From: Bathymodiolus heckerae thiotrophic gill symbiont | Lineage (GTDB): Bacteria > Pseudomonadota > Gammaproteobacteria > PS1 > Pseudothioglobaceae | Reading direction: 5' to 3' | Assembly (NCBI RefSeq): GCF_900180345.1 | Contig: NZ_FXLV01000006.1 | Coordinates: 1-38,243, forward strand | DNA: 38,243 nt | Shown: piece by piece, positions 31,426-38,243 of the stretch | Position numbering within the stretch: position 1 is the first letter of the stretch | Layout of the letters: each line of letters begins with the position of its first letter | The notes under the pieces: generated by a model | What the model was told of the DNA's origin: nothing | The model's input: only the letters and a program-made list of their open reading frames with translations | The model's database searches: none | Translations under genes and position numbers: made by a program

Positions 31426-34400
31426 CTAATTATTTAGTGATTGTATCGTTCTTACGGTTAGTTTTTTGTTAACCTTCAAGCCATCCAGCATGGCAAAAGC
31501 CGCTGCCACAGTCGTGGTAAACGGCACTTTGTGTACCAAAGCTTGACAGCGAATTTCAGCAGCATCTTCAACGCCTTGGGTATCTTCGGTTGAGTTAACA
31601 ATCAAATCAATGGCATCATTTTTAATCATATCGACAATGTGTGGCGAACCTTCGGATACCTTATTCACCATTTTACATTCTAAGCCTGCATCGGTTAACG
31701 CCTCTTTATTACTACGAGTTGCGACTAGACTAAACCCTTGTGATACTAGACATCTTCCTAAATCAACTAAGTTATCCCTGTCTAATTTACGCAAACTGAC
31801 AAACACTTTGCCTTTTTCAGGAGCGCGACTGCCAGCGGCTAACTGAGCCTTATCAAATGCCGAGGCAAAATCATTGCCAATACCCATTACTTCGCCTGTT
31901 GAGCGCATCTCTGGACCTAAAATCGGATCTACGCCTAAGAATTTATTAAACGGAAATACCGCCTCTTTAACGCTGAAGTGTTTTGGAATAATTTCTTTGG
32001 TAAAACCTAATTGTTTGAGTGTTTTACCTGCCATGACCCGTGCCGCAATACTTGCAAGTGGTGTGCTAATCGCTTTAGAAACGAAGGGCACTGTGCGTGA
32101 AGCTCGAGGATTAACCTCGATTACATAAATTTCCCCATCTTGATACGCCAGCTGAGTGTTCATCAAGCCTACAACATTTAATGCTTTAGCCATGGCAATA
32201 ACTTGAGTGCGCATTTCATCTAAAACTTCACTCTCTAAAGAGTAAGGCGGTAACGAACAAGCAGAATCACCTGAGTGAATGCCTGCCTGCTCAATATGTT
32301 GCATAATACCGCCAATCACCACATCTTCGCCGTCACTAATAACATCAATATCAACTTCAATAGCATGATCAAGGAATGAGTCTAGTAATACTGGCGAGTC
32401 GTTTGAAACTTGCACGGCTGTGTGCATATAATGTTCAAGGCTGTCTTTGTTATACACAATTTCCATTGCCCGACCGCCTAGCACATAAGAGGGACGAACC
32501 ACTAGTGGAAAACCAATCCCATCAGCAATATCTTGCGCTTGTTCTAATGAACGGGCTGTGCCATTAAGGGGCTGTTTAAGCCCTAACTCTTGCAACATTT
32601 TAGAAAAGCGTTCACGATCTTCTGCCAAATCAATCGCATCAGGGCTGGTGCCGATAATCTTGGCGCCACTTTTTTCTAAAGCATCTGCTAATTTAAGGGG
32701 CGTTTGCCCACCATAATGCACAATAATACCGTCTGGGTTTTCTACATCTATCACCGCAAGAACATCTTCAAGCGTTAATGGTTCAAAATATAGGCGATCA
32801 GAAATGTCATAATCGGTAGAAACCGTTTCAGGATTACAGTTTACCATAATAGTCTCAAAACCATCTTCACGCAACGCTAAGGAAGCATGCACACAGCAGT
32901 AATCAAACTCAATGCCTTGTCCAATACGATTAGGTCCACCGCCCAAAACCATAATTTTCTTCTTGTTGTTTGGTTTGGCTTCACACTGCTGCTGGTAAGT
33001 GGAATACAAATACGCCGTTTGCGTATCAAACTCAGCTGCACAGCTGTCCACCCGCTTAAAAACGGGCTTAACATTGAGTGCTTTGCGACGCTCACGCACG
33101 GAGGATTCATTGCAATTCAGTAACTGTCCAAGGCGTGCATCTGAAAACCCCTTGCGCTTTAAAGCAAACATATCATCTGCTTCAATATCAGTAATATTGA
33201 TGCCGTTAATTTGCATTTCTGATGACACGATGTCTTCAATTTGTGCCAAGAACCAAGGGTCAACCTTGGATAAATCAAACACTTCATCTAAACTCATGCC
33301 CAATCTAAAAGCATCTGCCAGATAAAAAATACGCTCACCACGCGCCGTAATACACTCTGAACGAATTTTATTACGGGCATCATCGGCATTCAAATCAACC
33401 ATCGGATCCAACCCAACTTTATCGGTTTCTAGACCTCTGAGTGCTTTTTGCAAAGACTCTTGAAAAGTTGAACCCATGGCCATTACCTCGCCCACAGATT
33501 TCATTTGTGTGGTGAGTCTGTCATCAGCTTTAGGGAATTTCTCAAAAGCAAATCTTGGGATTTTAGTTACTACATAATCAATACTTGGCTCAAAAGAGGC
33601 AGGTGTTTTACCGTCAGTAATGTCGTTATCAAGTTCATCTAGGGTGTAGCCTACGGCTAATTTTGCAGCCACTTTTGCAATCGGAAAACCTGTGGCTTTT
33701 GAGGCTAAAGCGGATGAGCGAGAAACCCTTGGGTTCATCTCAATAATCGTCAAACGACCATCTTCTGGATTAAGTGCAAATTGCACATTTGAGCCGCCCG
33801 TATCTACACCAATCTCACGCAAAACAGCCAGTGAAGCGTTACGCATTACTTGGTATTCTTTATCAGTGAGCGTTTGTGCAGGGGCAACAGTGATTGAATC
33901 GCCTGTGTGAATGCCCATCGGGTCAAGATTTTCAATCGAACAAATAATAATACAGTTGTCTTTGCTGTCACGCACTACTTCCATTTCAAACTCTTTCCAG
34001 CCCAAAATCGACTCTTCAACCAACAACTCGTTGGTCGGGGAAAGATCTAGTCCTCGTTCACAAATTTCAACAAACTCTTCTTTGTTATAAGCGATACCGC
34101 CACCTGAACCACCCATAGTGAAAGAAGGGCGAATAACGGTTGGAAAGCCCACCGTTTTTTGCACAGCAAATGCCTCTTCCAAATTATGTGCCACGGCTGC
34201 TTTGGGCATATCTAAGCCAATTTTAAGCATCGCTTCACGGAATAAATCACGGTCTTCGGCTTTATCAATCGCCTCTTTTTTAGCGCCAATCATCTCCACG
34301 CCATGCTTTTTTAACACACCATGGCGTTCTAAATCAAGTGCACAATTCAGTGCCGTTTGTCCGCCCATAGTTGGCAGTAAGGCATCTGGTTTTTCCACCT

Positions 34401-34635
34401 CAATAATTTTTTCCACTGTGCGCCATTCAATCGGCTCAATGTAGGTTGCATCTGCCATTTGTGGGTCGGTCATAATCGTGGCTGGATTGGAATTCACCAA
34501 AATTACTCGGTAACCTTCCTCACGCAAGGCGCTACACGCTTGTGCGCCTGAGTAATCAAATTCACACGCCTGTCCAATAACAATAGGTCCAGCGCCAATA
34601 ATTAAAATACTTTTTATATCTTGTCTTTTTGGCAT
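31426..34635 (-). CDS. carB: Carbamoyl-phosphate synthase, large subunit
   Basis: CarB makes carbamoyl phosphate from bicarbonate, two ATP and ammonia delivered by CarA, feeding arginine and pyrimidine synthesis. The 1069-residue protein has the full family length, with two homologous ATP-grasp halves ([22 protein letters not shown] and [19 protein letters not shown]), the oligomerisation domain between them and a C-terminal MGS-like allosteric domain (~945-1069). The start MPKRQDIKS is standard. The first codon comes directly after the mlaA stop. Confidence 0.97.
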   Translation of the reverse strand: MPKRQDIKSILIIGAGPIVIGQACEFDYSGAQACSALREEGYRVILVNSNPATIMTDPQMADATYIEPIEWRTVEKIIEVEKPDALLPTMGGQTALNCALDLERHGVLKKHGVEMIGAKKEAIDKAEDRDLFREAMLKIGLDMPKAAVAHNLEEAFAVQKTVGFPTVIRPSFTMGGSGGGIAYNKEEFVEICERGLDLSPTNELLVEESILGWKEFEMEVVRDSKDNCIIICSIENLDPMGIHTGDSITVAPAQTLTDKEYQVMRNASLAVLREIGVDTGGSNVQFALNPEDGRLTIIEMNPRVSRSSALASKATGFPIAKVAAKLAVGYTLDELDNDITDGKTPASFEPSIDYVVTKIPRFAFEKFPKADDRLTTQMKSVGEVMAMGSTFQESLQKALRGLETDKVGLDPMVDLNADDARNKIRSECITARGERIFYLADAFRLGMSLDEVFDLSKVDPWFLAQIEDIVSSEMQINGINITDIEADDMFALKRKGFSDARLGQLLNCNESSVRERRKALNVKPVFKRVDSCAAEFDTQTAYLYSTYQQQCEAKPNNKKKIMVLGGGPNRIGQGIEFDYCCVHASLALREDGFETIMVNCNPETVSTDYDISDRLYFEPLTLEDVLAVIDVENPDGIIVHYGGQTPLKLADALEKSGAKIIGTSPDAIDLAEDRERFSKMLQELGLKQPLNGTARSLEQAQDIADGIGFPLVVRPSYVLGGRAMEIVYNKDSLEHYMHTAVQVSNDSPVLLDSFLDHAIEVDIDVISDGEDVVIGGIMQHIEQAGIHSGDSACSLPPYSLESEVLDEMRTQVIAMAKALNVVGLMNTQLAYQDGEIYVIEVNPRASRTVPFVSKAISTPLASIAARVMAGKTLKQLGFTKEIIPKHFSVKEAVFPFNKFLGVDPILGPEMRSTGEVMGIGNDFASAFDKAQLAAGSRAPEKGKVFVSLRKLDRDNLVDLGRCLVSQGFSLVATRSNKEALTDAGLECKMVNKVSEGSPHIVDMIKNDAIDLIVNSTEDTQGVEDAAEIRCQALVHKVPFTTTVAAAFAMLDGLKVNKKLTVRTIQSLNN

Positions 34636-35319
34636 CTAAAACTCGTCGTCATCAGGTAAATTGCCGTTATGCACATCATACTTTCGTTTTTGTAAATAAG
34701 AAGAGCGCATTGCAATATAAGGGTCATCCGCTTTCTTAAGTAAGTCGGTTACTGGCAATAATTTAACACGGGTATCAATGGCTTGCGTTGCTGTCATAAG
34801 TGTTTTTTCTGTCGTGTTTAATGATTTAACTTCCTTAGTATGCATTAAACTATCTGCCACCTTGCCTGTTGCATCACGCAATGTTGAAGGTCCTAATACT
34901 GGCAATACTACGAAAGCACCTTCTGATGTACCCCAAACTGCCATGGTTTGCCCAAAATCCTCGCTGGTTTTTTCCAAACCTATCGCACTTGCCACATCAA
35001 ACAAACCTAACAGCCCTATAGTAGAATTGATTAAAACTCTACCCAGTGTATTAGCACTATTGACTAACTCAAATTGAGCTAATTCATTGCCTAGCGTTCC
35101 AACATCATCGATATTAGAATAAAAATCACTCACTCGATTTTGTGCTGTTTCAGGAATATTATCCTTATAAGTCTTAGCAACTGGCTCAAAAATGGCCTCA
35201 TCCAAACCTTGGTTAAATTCAAAAATTACCCTATTGGTGTCTTCAAATGGATCAACCTCTTCTGCCATGACAGCAAAACTAAGTATCAAAAACAAAAAGC
35301 CTGTTAGTAAATTTTTCAT
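34636..35319 (-). CDS. mlaA: MlaA (VacJ) family protein without lipobox cysteine
   Basis: MlaA removes misplaced phospholipids from the outer membrane outer leaflet with porins and the MlaC/FEDB system. The 227-residue protein matches from [31 protein letters not shown] through the [29 protein letters not shown] and [10 protein letters not shown] blocks to [12 protein letters not shown]. The leader is [21 protein letters not shown]. It has no Cys, so it should be processed by signal peptidase I rather than lipidated, unlike classical MlaA. It sits between carA (4-base ATGA overlap) and carB (no gap), which is unusual. No other mla genes are in view. Confidence 0.88.
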   Translation of the reverse strand: MKNLLTGFLFLILSFAVMAEEVDPFEDTNRVIFEFNQGLDEAIFEPVAKTYKDNIPETAQNRVSDFYSNIDDVGTLGNELAQFELVNSANTLGRVLINSTIGLLGLFDVASAIGLEKTSEDFGQTMAVWGTSEGAFVVLPVLGPSTLRDATGKVADSLMHTKEVKSLNTTEKTLMTATQAIDTRVKLLPVTDLLKKADDPYIAMRSSYLQKRKYDVHNGNLPDDDEF

Positions 35320-36437
35320 TGACTCATTTCCTGTATAAAGGTATCAAATAAATGACTCATATCATGTGGTCCTGGTGAAGCCTCAGGATGCCCCTGAAAA
35401 CCAAATGCTTTCTTACCCACCACTCTAACGCCTTGGATGGTATTATCAAACAACGACTTGTGTGTTATTTTAAGGTGTGCTGGCAGGTTGTCGCCCGATA
35501 CTGCAAAACCATGATTTTGCGAAGTAATCATCACTTGCTTGGAGGCTAAATCTTGCACTGGATGATTAGCGCCATGATGCCCAACAACCATCTTCTGCGT
35601 AGTTGCACCACTTGCCAATGACAACAATTGATGCCCCAAACAAATACCAAATATAGGTATATCTCTTTCCAACAAAGTTTGAATATTTTCAATCGCATAG
35701 CCACATGGCTCAGGGTCGCCAGGACCATTTGACAAAAACACACCATCAGGCTTCATCGCTAGAACATCTGCAACAGGCGTTTGCGCATTCACCACAGTTA
35801 AATTACAACCTCGGTCTACCAACATTCTTAAAATATTTTTCTTCACACCATAGTCGTAAACCACCACACTAAATTTTGCACTCAATGAGTTGAATTCACC
35901 TTTTTCAAGTGAGTAAGAGCCCTCATTAAATACGTATTGCTTACTGGTTGACACCACCTTTGCTAAATCCATATTTTTGAGTCCAGCAAAGGATTGTGCT
36001 CTCTCAACGGTTGCCACCTCATCAATACCATCGCCTGTCGCAATACAGCCTTTGAGTGCGCCTTTTTCACGCAAATGGCGTGTTAAAGCACGAGTATCAA
36101 TACCACTAATTGCAACAATATTATTTAGCTGGAGATATTCATCCAAAGGCATTGTATTACGCCAGTTACTCTGTAGCAGTGGTAAATCACGAATAATCAA
36201 ACCAGCCGCATAAATCTCAGCAGATTCTTCGTCAACTTTATTGGTGCCTGTATTACCAATATGTGGATAAGTCAGCGCAACGATTTGTTGCGCATAAGAA
36301 GGGTCAGTTAGGATTTCTTGATAGCCTGTCATTGAGGTGTTAAACACCACCTCGCCCAGTGTTTCGCCACTAGTGCCGATTGATTTTCCATGAAAAATCG
36401 ATCCATCTTCCAATGCTAATAAGGCCACTTGTGACAC
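35316..36437 (-). CDS. carA: Carbamoyl-phosphate synthase, small (glutaminase) subunit
   Basis: CarA hydrolyses glutamine and channels ammonia to CarB. The 373-residue protein has the N-terminal CPSase domain ([29 protein letters not shown]). Its class I amidotransferase domain has the nucleophile Cys in [13 protein letters not shown] (~258-270) and the His-x-Glu in [11 protein letters not shown] (~347-357). The start codon is GTG (36437-36435), with AGGAG 7 bases upstream; no ATG fits the conserved N-terminus. It is the first gene of carA-mlaA-carB-greA, divergent from the small metal-binding gene at 36543. Confidence 0.96.
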   Translation of the reverse strand: MSQVALLALEDGSIFHGKSIGTSGETLGEVVFNTSMTGYQEILTDPSYAQQIVALTYPHIGNTGTNKVDEESAEIYAAGLIIRDLPLLQSNWRNTMPLDEYLQLNNIVAISGIDTRALTRHLREKGALKGCIATGDGIDEVATVERAQSFAGLKNMDLAKVVSTSKQYVFNEGSYSLEKGEFNSLSAKFSVVVYDYGVKKNILRMLVDRGCNLTVVNAQTPVADVLAMKPDGVFLSNGPGDPEPCGYAIENIQTLLERDIPIFGICLGHQLLSLASGATTQKMVVGHHGANHPVQDLASKQVMITSQNHGFAVSGDNLPAHLKITHKSLFDNTIQGVRVVGKKAFGFQGHPEASPGPHDMSHLFDTFIQEMSQ

Positions 36438-36542
36438 TCAATACTCCTAAGTTAAAAACTTCAAGAATTTTACCACACCATCATGCCCTAATGACATTCA
36501 AATACGATATAATAACACCTTCAAAACCGAATAAAGGGTGCT

Positions 36543-36812
36543 ATGCAAATTACAGTAGAAAACATAAAATGTGGTGGTTGTGCAGGCACAATCACCAAAA
36601 AACTCAACACAGAATTTAACACCGAAAGTGCCAAAGTAAATGTCGAACAAGGCACAGTTGATATTGATATTGAAGACATTAAACGCAACGAAGTAACTAA
36701 AATTCTGCTTGGTTTAGGCTACCCTGAAATCGATTCAGTGCAAGGCTTCGACTCAGCGAAAGCTAAAGCTAAATCCTTTGTTTCTTGTGCCATTGGCAAA
36801 ATAGACAGATGA
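36543..36812 (+). CDS. Small heavy-metal-associated (HMA) domain protein
   Basis: The 89-residue protein is an HMA/CopZ-like ferredoxin fold. MQITVENIKCGGCAGTITKKL has the metal site as CGGC, where CopZ-type sites are CxxC preceded by MxC. The predicted strand-helix order follows (AKVNVEQGTVDIDI, NEVTKILLGLGY). A ~20-residue tail carries another Cys (FVSCAIGK). It may bind Cu(I) or another soft metal. No copper ATPase is adjacent. Its stop overlaps the thiS start (ATGA), so the two are co-translated, which is unexpected. A TATAAT lies ~30 bases upstream. Confidence 0.8.
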   Translation: MQITVENIKCGGCAGTITKKLNTEFNTESAKVNVEQGTVDIDIEDIKRNEVTKILLGLGYPEIDSVQGFDSAKAKAKSFVSCAIGKIDR

Positions 36813-37009
36813 TTTTACAAGTCAATGGCAAGCAGTTTGAAGTTGCCAGCGGATCCACTGCCACCGATTTAATCACAAAACTCAACCATCAAAACCAACG
36901 CATCGCCTTAGAAGTCAATAAAGTTATTATCCCCAAATCAAACCACACCAAATTCACCTTAAACGAAGGTGACATTTGTGAAATTATTAAGGCCGTTGGT
37001 GGTGGCTAA
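36809..37009 (+). CDS. thiS: Sulfur carrier protein ThiS
   Basis: ThiS carries a C-terminal thiocarboxylate that donates sulfur to the thiazole of thiamine. From the ATG at 36809 (MILQVNGKQFEVASGSTATDL) it has 66 residues, ubiquitin-like fold spacing (NQRIALEVNKVIIPKS, FTLNEGDICEIIKAVGGG) and the required Gly-Gly end. The 24-base longer frame starting inside the upstream gene is not needed. thiG usually follows thiS, but here a palindrome and a RAYT gene come next, so thiG must be elsewhere. Confidence 0.88.
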   Translation: MILQVNGKQFEVASGSTATDLITKLNHQNQRIALEVNKVIIPKSNHTKFTLNEGDICEIIKAVGGG

Positions 37010-37032
37010 TTGTCAAGGTTGAACCTTGACAA
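37010..37032. repeat. REP-like palindrome, copy 1 (downstream of the RAYT gene)
   Basis: Perfect 11-bp arms TTGTCAAGGTT / AACCTTGACAA around a central G. It lies directly after the thiS stop and 1 base from the RAYT stop, so it could also act as a terminator for either strand. Confidence 0.85.
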
Positions 37033-37033
37033 G

Positions 37034-37683
37034 TTAAAACTCAAAGTCAGATTCTGCTAAAAGGATGTTTTTGTTATCAGCAAAAGCAATAGACGCTTGT
37101 TTAGCGTATACTTTATACCCCTCTAAGCCTTGAGCTTGGTCGATAATTTCGTTTATTTCGTCTGTATTACAAATACATTCACCTACCTCTTTCTCTAAAT
37201 ATTCAAAAATACTTGATTTAACCAATGTTTTCTTTGGGTCAATTCCATGATGTTTGTAATTCAAATTAACATAACTAGCGACATTCAATAAAGCATAATC
37301 GCCACTCAAATGATTTGCCTTAAATCTACCCTGAAACAAACTACCAGAGCGCTCTTCCATCTTATTAAAAAACATAGTGTAGGATGTTCCTAGCCTTTGC
37401 ATAAATTTGACAATACCATTATCAATATTTTGCTTCAATAGTAAATGAAAATGATTTGGTAATAAACAGTATGCCACGACATTAACCAATTGCTCATCAG
37501 CCTTTCTGTCAAGGTTGAACCTTGACAAAGGTCCTGATTTGGATTCTACATCATTAAGTAGAGACAGTCCTTTGAAAAATACATCAATTGCTCTTGGTTA
37601 TTAAAAATAACCCGTTTATCAACCCCGCGATTATAAATATGATAATACTCATCGTTTGCAAAGGTAATTTTTCTATTTCCCAT
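37034..37683 (-). pseudogene. REP-associated tyrosine transposase (RAYT, TnpA_REP), frameshifted
   Basis: The N-terminal frame starts at ATG 37683: MGNRKITFANDEYYHIYNRG and VDKRVIFNNQEQL. The rest continues in another frame from ~37577 (FKGLSLLNDVESKSGPLSRFNLDRK). The change is one base in a T-run (A-run 37575-37579 on the plus strand). Joined, it is ~215 residues of the Y1 family, with the HUH metal site PNHFHLLLK and a candidate catalytic Tyr in the LLNVASYVNLNYKHHG block. RAYTs act on REP palindromes by single-strand transfer. Palindromes lie just after the stop, 56 bases before the start and inside the gene. One lesion only, so it is either a young pseudogene or a slippage-dependent gene. 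Confidence 0.85.
37507..37527. repeat. REP-like palindrome, copy 2 (inside the RAYT gene)
   Basis: TGTCAAGGTT / AACCTTGACA around G, identical to the core of copy 1. It is 21 bases long and in frame, and it encodes the SRFNLD segment between the N-terminal domain and the HUH motif. Confidence 0.85.
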
Positions 37684-37738
37684 TCTTAGCATCAATTTTA
37701 AAAACAAATTATGCACATCATAACACGGTAATGTGTTT

Positions 37739-37759
37739 TGTCAAGGTTCAACCTTGACA
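37739..37759. repeat. REP-like palindrome, copy 3 (upstream of the RAYT gene)
   Basis: The same arms as copies 1 and 2, but with central C in place of G. Since the arms are symmetric, this is the inverted orientation. It lies 56 bases upstream of the RAYT start and 26 bases past the end of the toxin remnant. Confidence 0.85.
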
Positions 37760-37784
37760 TGGGTTAATCGTAAAAAGTCAGTAT

Positions 37785-37957
37785 CTACTTGAGTTTTTCC
37801 TCAATTTCTTGCATTTCGTTTTTATTGAGTTTAGTTAGCATATTTGAGGTGAATTTGCTGATATCAATTGCACGAATGTAATTACAAACAACATTTGAAT
37901 CATATTCTAATTGATCTTGAGATTAGCTAGGTAAATACTGCCTCTAACTACATTCAT
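37785..37957 (-). pseudogene. MazF/PemK-type toxin remnant with internal deletion
   Basis: The start (ATG 37957) overlaps the antitoxin stop and reads MNVVRGSIYLANL, the PemK/MazF N-terminus. A stop follows a few codons later. In another frame from ~37915 the C-terminus of the same family appears (CNYIRAIDISKFTSNMLTKLN, then NEMQEIEEKLK, stop at 37785). About 50 central residues of the ~110 are missing. The toxin is certainly inactive. Confidence 0.7.
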
Positions 37958-38046
37958 TTTTTCTCCCAAGGTGGTGGCAGATATTCCTCATCTATGGCTT
38001 CTTTGATTAAAAAGTTGTCTTGGGTTTTTAGGGTAATTGTTTTCAT
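37954..38046 (-). pseudogene. Antitoxin remnant of a MazEF-like pair
   Basis: A 30-codon frame begins MKTITLKTQDNFLIKEAID and ends EEYLPPPWEKK. The beginning resembles ribbon-helix-helix or MazE-type antitoxins and the end resembles the toxin-binding tail. The middle appears deleted, because a normal antitoxin is ~75-85 residues. Its stop overlaps the toxin start (ATGA), as in intact pairs. An element end abuts the ATG one base upstream, so its promoter is gone. Confidence 0.55.
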
Positions 38047-38047
38047 A

Positions 38048-38243
38048 AAGACCTTTGCATAATTCATAATTCCCCATCCTATTTTCAACCCTTGCAATTT
38101 TTCAAAAAAAATAGCTCAAAATTTCCGTATTTTTCCATAAAAATCTAAAAAACACCTTGTTTGTCTGATTTTTTTAGCCTTATTTCTCTCTTTTTAGCCT
38201 TTTTTACTCACTGGATGTAATAATCCCTTAGGCTTTTTAATCG
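38048..38243. mobile_element. Left end of another GAGACC-type element running off the window
   Basis: The terminal repeat AAGACCTTTGCATAATTC resembles the MITE-A end, but the sequence beyond it (TTCATAATTCCCCATCC...) is different. It is AT-rich and has no open frame of note in the 196 bases seen. It is either a larger IS with its leader here or a third miniature family. Only one end is in the window. Confidence 0.55.

Overview
The window is AT-rich chromosomal DNA of a sulfur-oxidising gammaproteobacterium. The strongest evidence is a complete reverse (oxidative) dissimilatory sulfite reductase cluster, dsrABEFHCMKLJOPNR, in the same order as in Allochromatium vinosum. Low GC, compact housekeeping genes and many decayed genes fit the SUP05 / Ca. 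Thioglobus / bathymodiolin thiotrophic symbiont group. That placement is an inference, because no 16S gene is present.

Layout. 1-1.2 kb: the start of an exported protein gene running off the left edge, then a heap of mobile-element debris (a complete miniature element, a decayed IS5-type transposase gene, a fragment of another miniature element). 1.2-9.8 kb: housekeeping genes, comprising an outer-membrane barrel protein, murF, tRNA-Arg(ACG), pgsA, tRNA-Gly(GCC), tRNA-Cys(GCA), argG, a DUF2914 protein, a YcgN-like protein, a Sel1-repeat protein with a perfect 30-bp tandem repeat, epmA and efp. 9.8-13.2 kb: an island delimited by ~160-bp miniature inverted-repeat elements (MITE-A). It holds a broken cytosine-5 DNA methyltransferase gene and a broken BCCT transporter gene, and the last MITE-A carries a nested second element (MITE-B). 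13.2-26.2 kb: a cupin gene and the dsr cluster, all on the minus strand. 26.3-29.3 kb: gltD, another MITE-B, rplS and xerD. 29.3-30.7 kb: a two-gene cytidylyltransferase plus CDP-alcohol phosphatidyltransferase module, probably for an unusual phospholipid head group. 30.8-36.4 kb: MITE-A, then greA, carB, mlaA and carA on the minus strand. 36.5-37.0 kb: a small heavy-metal-associated domain protein and thiS. 37.0-38.2 kb: a frameshifted REP-associated tyrosine transposase (RAYT) gene with three copies of a 21-bp palindrome around and inside it, a deleted MazEF-like toxin-antitoxin remnant, and the end of another element entering from the right.

How the genes work together. DsrAB oxidises sulfane sulfur to sulfite. 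DsrEFH and DsrC relay the sulfur. DsrL is the NAD(P)H-linked iron-sulfur flavoprotein partner of DsrAB. DsrMKJOP exchanges electrons with the quinone pool and DsrC across the membrane. DsrN makes siroheme amide for DsrAB, and DsrR supports cluster expression. Hairpins on both sides of dsrC suggest that it is transcribed as its own unit.

The most distinctive structures are the palindromic MITE-A family with a dated nested insertion, the RAYT gene with its palindromes, the putative head-group module, and the insertion of a cysteine-less mlaA between carA and carB. Coordinates were counted by eye, so short sites may be off by one or two bases. No database search was possible.
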